Origin: Falciphora oryzae
Taxonomy: Eukaryota > Ascomycota > Sordariomycetes > Magnaporthales > Magnaporthaceae
Reading direction: 5' to 3'
DNA: 64,000 bases
Assembly: GCA_000733355.1 (NCBI GenBank)
Contig: JNVV01000006.1
Location: 1,329,713 to 1,393,712 of the forward strand
A program made the translations under genes and the position numbers. The notes beneath the pieces were generated by a model. The model was not told where the DNA came from. It saw only the letters and a list, made by a program, of their open reading frames with translations, and did not search any database. This document shows, piece after piece, positions 59,650-64,000 of the stretch. Positions within the stretch are counted from its first letter, which is position 1. The number at the start of each line of letters is the position of its first letter.

Positions 59650-60426
59650 TTAGGAAAGAGGACTGCAAGGCGGATGGATGCACAGGTTAGAAACCCGAAC
59701 CGGCAAGCAAGATAGGGAAAGGTAGATTCTAAATACCCCAAGAAGTCTTCGTTGACGGTTCCAATGGCCCACATGTTGGTTACTTCGCTCCTTGTACCCA
59801 CGATCTTGACCCGGACGTGTGTCCCCGGCTCGACGCGGTAGTCCTCCTTATCGGTGAACTGCGGCGGGCTCGCATTGGGGTCGTACTTAACGTGGTGCGG
59901 GATCATCTACAGTCCTGCAGCGTCAGTAACCCAGTTTTGATGGCCAGGAGCAACCAAGAACCCCTCAGCCCGAGCATTCAACGTACGTGTTCCGAGACGA
60001 ACAGTCGGAGCGGCCCAGCATTCGCAAAGAAGCCGTGGGGGTTGACCGAGTCCACGATTGCATCAACCTGGCGGGAGGCGGACAGGTTAGCAAAGCCGCC
60101 AACTGCTCACCCGGGTATTTCTCTCCTTTGTCTTCGTATCTCCTCCCCGTCAGAGTGGCTGGCAACATGGCACGCACGGTTTCTCCCTTGAATGGGCGCC
60201 AGACCACGGCACGGTAGCCAACGGTGAACTCAGCCAGGCCGTTTCCGGGCAGGATCTTGCCGGGTGAGATGTCGAACGTATCCATAATGGAAATGATATA
60301 GTAGTTCCCTTGACATGAGCCCTCGACGTCCTGCAGCAGTCTCGTCGTGACCAGCTCCTGCATGTTCTTGCCGAAGTATGACGGATGCAGCGTGACGCGC
60401 CGCTCGAGATTGTAGAGGAAGAACAT
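59650..60426 (-). CDS. rpb7: RNA polymerase II subunit Rpb7
   Basis: Rpb7 pairs with Rpb4 to form the stalk of RNA polymerase II, which binds emerging RNA and links transcription to mRNA decay. Exons on the minus strand are 60426-60178, 60067-59987, 59906-59737 and 59662-59650, giving 170 residues against 171 in yeast. The N-terminal tip domain reads MFFLYNLERRVTLHP; FTVGYRAVVWRPFKGET joins across intron 1 to VDAIVDSVNPHGFFANAGPL, then MIPHHVKYDPNA begins the S1/OB-fold domain, with AIGTVNEDFLG near the end. The last exon is only 13 nt and adds PLS and the stop. Introns are 110, 80 and 74 nt. It is divergent from the Mpo1-like gene, with 1.07 kb between starts. Confidence 0.95.
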
Positions 60427-61500
60427 GTTGCCGCCGGATGCGTCCGTGGTTCGAGACTCTCGGCGGCTTAGACGTCCGGTCCAAAGTACGGCTGCGCAGG
60501 TGTGCCGGTGCGGCGCGATGGCTCACGGCGCAAAGCCTACCGCGGGCAGGCCGGACCCGGGACGCGAAAACCAACGACGGCCGCTCTTAGTGGCGGTTCC
60601 GGCGATGCGCAAGTCGGTCGCGGGTAGTACGTCACCGCAGACGTCCGAGAGAGCGAGAGCACGGCCTTTACGATGGGCGCTTGGAGTGACTGGTGCCGCC
60701 ACAGCCGTCGGGAGTCGCGCGCCGACGGAGCGCGAGCAAGCAAAGTGAGAGCAATCAGAGCTCCTCCGGAGAAGTAGCAACGGTTCCTGGGGACGGAACG
60801 ACTTGAAGGAATGGCGGAGCACGTCGCGACGCAGCGAAGGAAAGCAAGAACCTGTTGGAATATTCTACTGGGCGGGCCTGGTGCGGGCACAAACGCGACG
60901 GTCGCCGGCGCGTCGAGGCTGAGGAGCAGGTCAAAGGGCGGCGGCGCTCAAGCGGACGGAATTTCTGGGCAGGGCAGTTGTCGAAGCTGCGACGAGGCTG
61001 ACGGAACAGCGCGTGAGCTGCGTCCACTCAGAGCCGCGCATCCACCAGGGCGAGTGGGGCCGCCTGGGGCGTTGGCACGTGCACCGACGCTGCGTTCCAG
61101 AGCCCAAAGGCCAGCGCACGCAGGCACAGCACAAGCATCGAATGCACTGCAGCTCCCGCGTGCCTGCACAGAGCACTGCAACGGGCGCGGCAGACCCACA
61201 CACGTGCACAACACCCGAGGCACATGAACGGCAGAGCACATTGAGCAGACCACCGCTGTCGCTGTCTGCTGCACTGCCTGTCGAACCAATCCACATTCTT
61301 CGAGTCCTCCTCCTCCCGTCGACCTTGCTGGGCAGCCATGTCCTCGGACCGCGCACACTTGTTATTGCTTGCTCTCTAGGTAGTAAGTAGACTTTGCGCG
61401 CGCCAGACAGCAGCCAGACGAGACACCAAACCCTGACCCGCCACGTCGTCCAAAGCAGCCGTCACACGATCGATCCCGTCGACCACAGACTCGGCCGACC
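60427..61500. promoter_or_regulatory. Bidirectional promoter region between rpb7 and mpo1
   Basis: The two start codons face away from each other across 1074 bases with no supportable gene between. The GC-rich open frames here overlap on both strands and have no domain. No specific element is identified. Confidence 0.5.
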
Positions 61501-62345
61501 ATGTCGCTCGACCTCGAGAAACACCTCACCTTTGTAAGAGCAGACCCAAGCCGACGACGGCCAGGCCCCCGCTCCGAGCCTGCGCCTGCGTGTGCTCAAG
61601 GCGCACTGCCTGGACGTCTGGCTTCCGTCCTGCTATGTGTTTCCTTACCTCAAATGCTAACACAAGCCAACCAATCAACGCAGTACGGTGCATACCACTC
61701 GAACCCCGTCAACGTCGGCATCCACATGGTCTGCGTGCCATTGATCCTGTTCTCCGGCTTCACTCTCGTACGCGCCCTCGACCGCAATGCCTGCTCCTGG
61801 CAATGCCGCCTCTCCAGCGCATACATAAAATCGGCTGACAACTTTCTGGACCATCAAAAACGCAAAAACTCAAATAGGCCTCGAACACGGGAGCGCTCTT
61901 TTACGTCCCCAGCTGGCTGACCATCCCGCACCTCGAGCCGACCCTCGGCACGCTGGCCTCCCTCGCATGGGGCGGCCTCTACCTGCTGCTCGAGCCCGTG
62001 GCCGGGACGCTGTTGGCCCTCATATGCATCGGTGCCGCCGCTACTGGAAACTACCTGATCGGGGTTGACCAGGAGGGCACCACCAAGGCGGCCCTGGCTC
62101 TGCATATCGTCTGCTGGATCCTGCAGTTCATTGGCCACGGCAAGTTCGAGGGCCGCGCCCCCGCCCTGCTCGACAACCTGTTCCAGGCCATCTTCCTCGC
62201 TCCGCTCTTCGTCTGGCTGGAGCTACTCTTCGCCCTCGGCTACCGCCCCGAGCTCCAGGCCCGCGTCCGCAAGGCTGTCCAGAAGGAGATCGCCAAGTAC
62301 CGCTCCACCAAGGACGCCGCGGCCAAGAACGGCAAGGCGAACTAG
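61501..62345 (+). CDS. mpo1: Mpo1-like (DUF962/YGL010w) 2-hydroxy fatty acid dioxygenase
   Basis: An ER membrane protein of the Mpo1 family. In yeast it is an Fe(II)-dependent dioxygenase that alpha-oxidises 2-hydroxy fatty acids during phytosphingosine breakdown. Exons 61501-61533, 61684-61767 and 61878-62345 give 194 residues. The 33-nt first exon encodes MSLDLEKHLTF and joins to YGAYHSNPVNVGIHMVCVPL, the conserved family start with its two histidines. Exon 3 holds two or three hydrophobic helices and the second conserved block, HIVCWILQFIGHGKFEGRAP, with two more histidines. The basic tail (KYRSTKDAAAKNGKAN) is typical. Introns of 150 and 110 nt carry GCTAAC and GCTGAC branch sites. Enzyme activity is inferred from the family. 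Confidence 0.92.
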
Positions 62346-63164
62346 TCTCGGGTCTCAAGGTGGGGGCGGGGCGGCTCGGGAAGCTAGAGACCAACACTAG
62401 CTCGAGAGAAAAAGCCGCAGACGACCAGCCTGGAAGGCATGTCGAATCGCAAAGCACGATCCGCTATAACATCATCCCGAACCAGGATCAGCCCCTTCTC
62501 CCGAGGATTGATGGCTCTGTTTCCCTTCACCAGCCCGCCATTCTCTGCTCTAAGGAGATGCTATTGCCTCGGTTAGGGCGCGTCGATTCTTGAACTGTAG
62601 ATGCTTTGACGCCACGTTCCTTGATTGCGGCCACTTGGGACCTGGCGGATCCCTCATTGTTAAGTGAGACTATTTTGCACTATACGCCGGTGCCGGTTGC
62701 CGTCCCTAAGGGAACGCCGCCTCGTTGTCCCGCCCCTGGCCTCGCAAAGGGCTGGGTATCAAGATTGTTGCGACGAGCCGAAAGATTTGTCTTGACAAAA
62801 TGAAGGGCTCGACTTCCCCAGAACACAGTTACGTCTCCGTTATTACGTGGACCTGTCGGTCAGAGAGATGGCAGACTTGAAACAAGAGAGTGGATTTCGA
62901 ACAGCGTGGTCGATTTTACTAAAGAACGAGCCTAGCATGGTTGGCAGTCGTGTTTTGGATAGCTGCTTGCAAATATCACTATATCTCAACTAATAATGTC
63001 TGGGTTTTGCTGATGATGGTGTCTATAAGCTAGGACAAAGGAGAGCATCAACCGTGTTCTTTGTGCTCTTTCTTTGCCTGTAAACTAACTAGTTAATTAG
63101 AGTGGTACTCGATTGCAAATCAAATGCAAGTCAAACAAAGGAGAATTTAGGAGAGCGAAGCCCG
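62346..63164. other. Convergent intergenic region
   Basis: About 820 bases with no supportable gene, between the 3' ends of mpo1 (+) and the partial repeat protein (-). The right half is A/T-richer. Confidence 0.45.
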
Positions 63165-64000
63165 TCAGCGCTTGTTGACGCGCTCGATTTCGGCGGCGCT
63201 TGCGCAAACAAACGAGGAACTCTTCGAGTTGCTCCTCTTCCTGGAGCCCGCGCCTGCAGAGCCTCGCCCGCGCCCAGACGGCTGGCCTCGTCGCCGTATC
63301 CCGTCGGCGTTGGGGCAAGTGCCCGGGCCGCAATTGGCGAGGCAGTCGTCGTCTGCGACGTACGAATTGCAGCGGGGCGTCTTCCTCTTTTCGGCCCCGC
63401 GAGCCGACGAAGGAGAAGGGGCGGGCGGCTGCCGCTTCGTCAAGGCCACCCGGCCGTACCTGCGCGTGTCGCGCTTGTCGGCCCTGGCCTCGAACCGGAA
63501 CTGGGGGCCCGGCGGGCTGGGCACCCGGGGGACCCGTGACGTCTTCTCCCGTCGCTTCTCCGTCCGAGCTCTCTTCGCCCCCTTGTCGACGCGCCTCTCG
63601 CCGCGCTTGTCGGTCCTGGCCTCGAACCGGAACTGGGGGCCCGGCGGGCTGGGCATCGGCGGCAGCTGCGACGCCTTCTCCCGCTGCTTCTCCTCCTGGT
63701 CCCTCTCCACCTGCTTATCGACGCGCCGCTCGTCGCGCTTGGCCGCCCTTTCGACCGGGGTGAAGTCCCTGAACGGCCTCACGGGCGTCGGGGACACAAT
63801 GCTGATGGGTCTCGAGCCTCCTCCTCCTCGCCCGTCGTTGGCCGCGGCGGCGGAGGTGGAGGGCCTGCGCGGGTGGTCAGGGCGGCCGTTCTGCTGCGTC
63901 GGCAGCGGCGGTCCGGCCCGGGCGGTCGAGGACGGCTCCTTCGGCCGGCGCTGGGCGGGCGACACCTGCTCGGCGGCGAGCACGGCGGCGTAGTCGAGGT
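63165..64000 (-). CDS. C-terminal part of a basic, repeat-containing protein, truncated by the window edge
   Basis: Not recognised. The minus-strand frame is open from the window edge to a stop at 63165-63167 (about 278 residues visible). It is rich in Arg, Lys, Pro and Ser. Two tandem copies of a unit of about 44 residues are visible: a charged ERRVDK/EKxREK part followed by PSPPGPQFRFEAR. Near the C-terminus are a Cys-containing patch (CLANCGPGTCPNADG) and a basic RGRG/RKRSNSKS segment that could bind nucleic acid or direct nuclear import. The plus strand is also open across the same region, a GC-rich side effect, but the minus frame has the more protein-like motifs and a natural end (AAEIERVNKR). 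The start lies outside the window. Confidence 0.55.
   Translation of the reverse strand, partial: LDYAAVLAAEQVSPAQRRPKEPSSTARAGPPLPTQQNGRPDHPRRPSTSAAAANDGRGGGGSRPISIVSPTPVRPFRDFTPVERAAKRDERRVDKQVERDQEEKQREKASQLPPMPSPPGPQFRFEARTDKRGERRVDKGAKRARTEKRREKTSRVPRVPSPPGPQFRFEARADKRDTRRYGRVALTKRQPPAPSPSSARGAEKRKTPRCNSYVADDDCLANCGPGTCPNADGIRRRGQPSGRGRGSAGAGSRKRSNSKSSSFVCASAAEIERVNKR
63469..63660. repeat. 132-bp tandem repeat inside the partial gene
   Basis: A stretch of about 41 bases beginning CCTGGCCTCGAACC at 63483 recurs at 63615 with almost no change, a period of 132 bases (44 codons). Flanking bases are also similar. This suggests recent unit duplication or concerted evolution within the coding sequence. 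Confidence 0.8.

Noticed and set aside
63172..63993. Plus-strand frame of 273 codons over the last gene
   Set aside because: Both strands are open because of base composition. The minus frame has clearer repeats, a basic tail and a natural stop, so it is preferred, though not with certainty.

Overview
This window looks like nuclear DNA of a filamentous ascomycete, most likely a Sordariomycete. Genes are monocistronic and widely spaced. They carry short introns with GT/AG ends and CTAAC or CTGAC branch sites, and the proteins are typical of Pezizomycotina. One stretch carries C-to-T decay that resembles repeat-induced point mutation (RIP). There are no operons, CRISPR arrays or recognisable tRNA/rRNA genes. 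One assembly gap of Ns lies at 52114-52376.

Layout, left to right. 974-3207 (+) is a five-exon membrane-anchored type-B carboxylesterase. 3421-5177 (+) is an F-box-like protein broken by a frameshift. 5178-16379 is an 11 kb stretch with no supportable gene, ending at an Msn2/Seb1-type stress zinc-finger regulator (16380-18351, +). 20547-23249 (+) is diphthine-ammonia ligase Dph6 with RidA-like domains. About 23550-27110 (-) is a wrecked SNF2-family helicase relic with at least eight stop codons, each explainable by C-to-T change. 28069-29529 (+) is a DGAT2-type diacylglycerol acyltransferase. 30957-33221 (-) is a three-finger C2H2 regulator.

36417-37757 (+) is a SUN-family cell-wall protein. 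38968-43616 (+) is the vacuolar sorting receptor Vps10. 46930-50263 (-) is a conserved low-complexity protein with an unusually long 1.45 kb intron. 55028-56156 (+) is a secreted rhamnogalacturonan acetylesterase (CE12). 57807-58715 (-) is a probable but unrecognised acidic/serine-rich protein. 59650-60426 (-) is RNA polymerase II subunit Rpb7 with a 13-nt last exon, divergent from an Mpo1/DUF962 lipid dioxygenase (61501-62345, +). 63165 to the window edge (-) is the C-terminal part of a repeat-containing basic protein.

The genes do not form a single pathway. They are housekeeping genes (Dph6, Rpb7, Vps10, Mpo1, DGAT2), wall and secretory genes (SUN, carboxylesterase, pectin esterase) and two C2H2 regulators with very long flanking DNA. 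I see no secondary-metabolite cluster and no clear new system. The most informative features are the RIP-like helicase relic, the extreme non-coding span upstream of the Msn2 gene, and several splice oddities that automatic annotation is likely to get wrong. Exon joins were read by eye from splice signals and family conservation; no alignments or searches were run.
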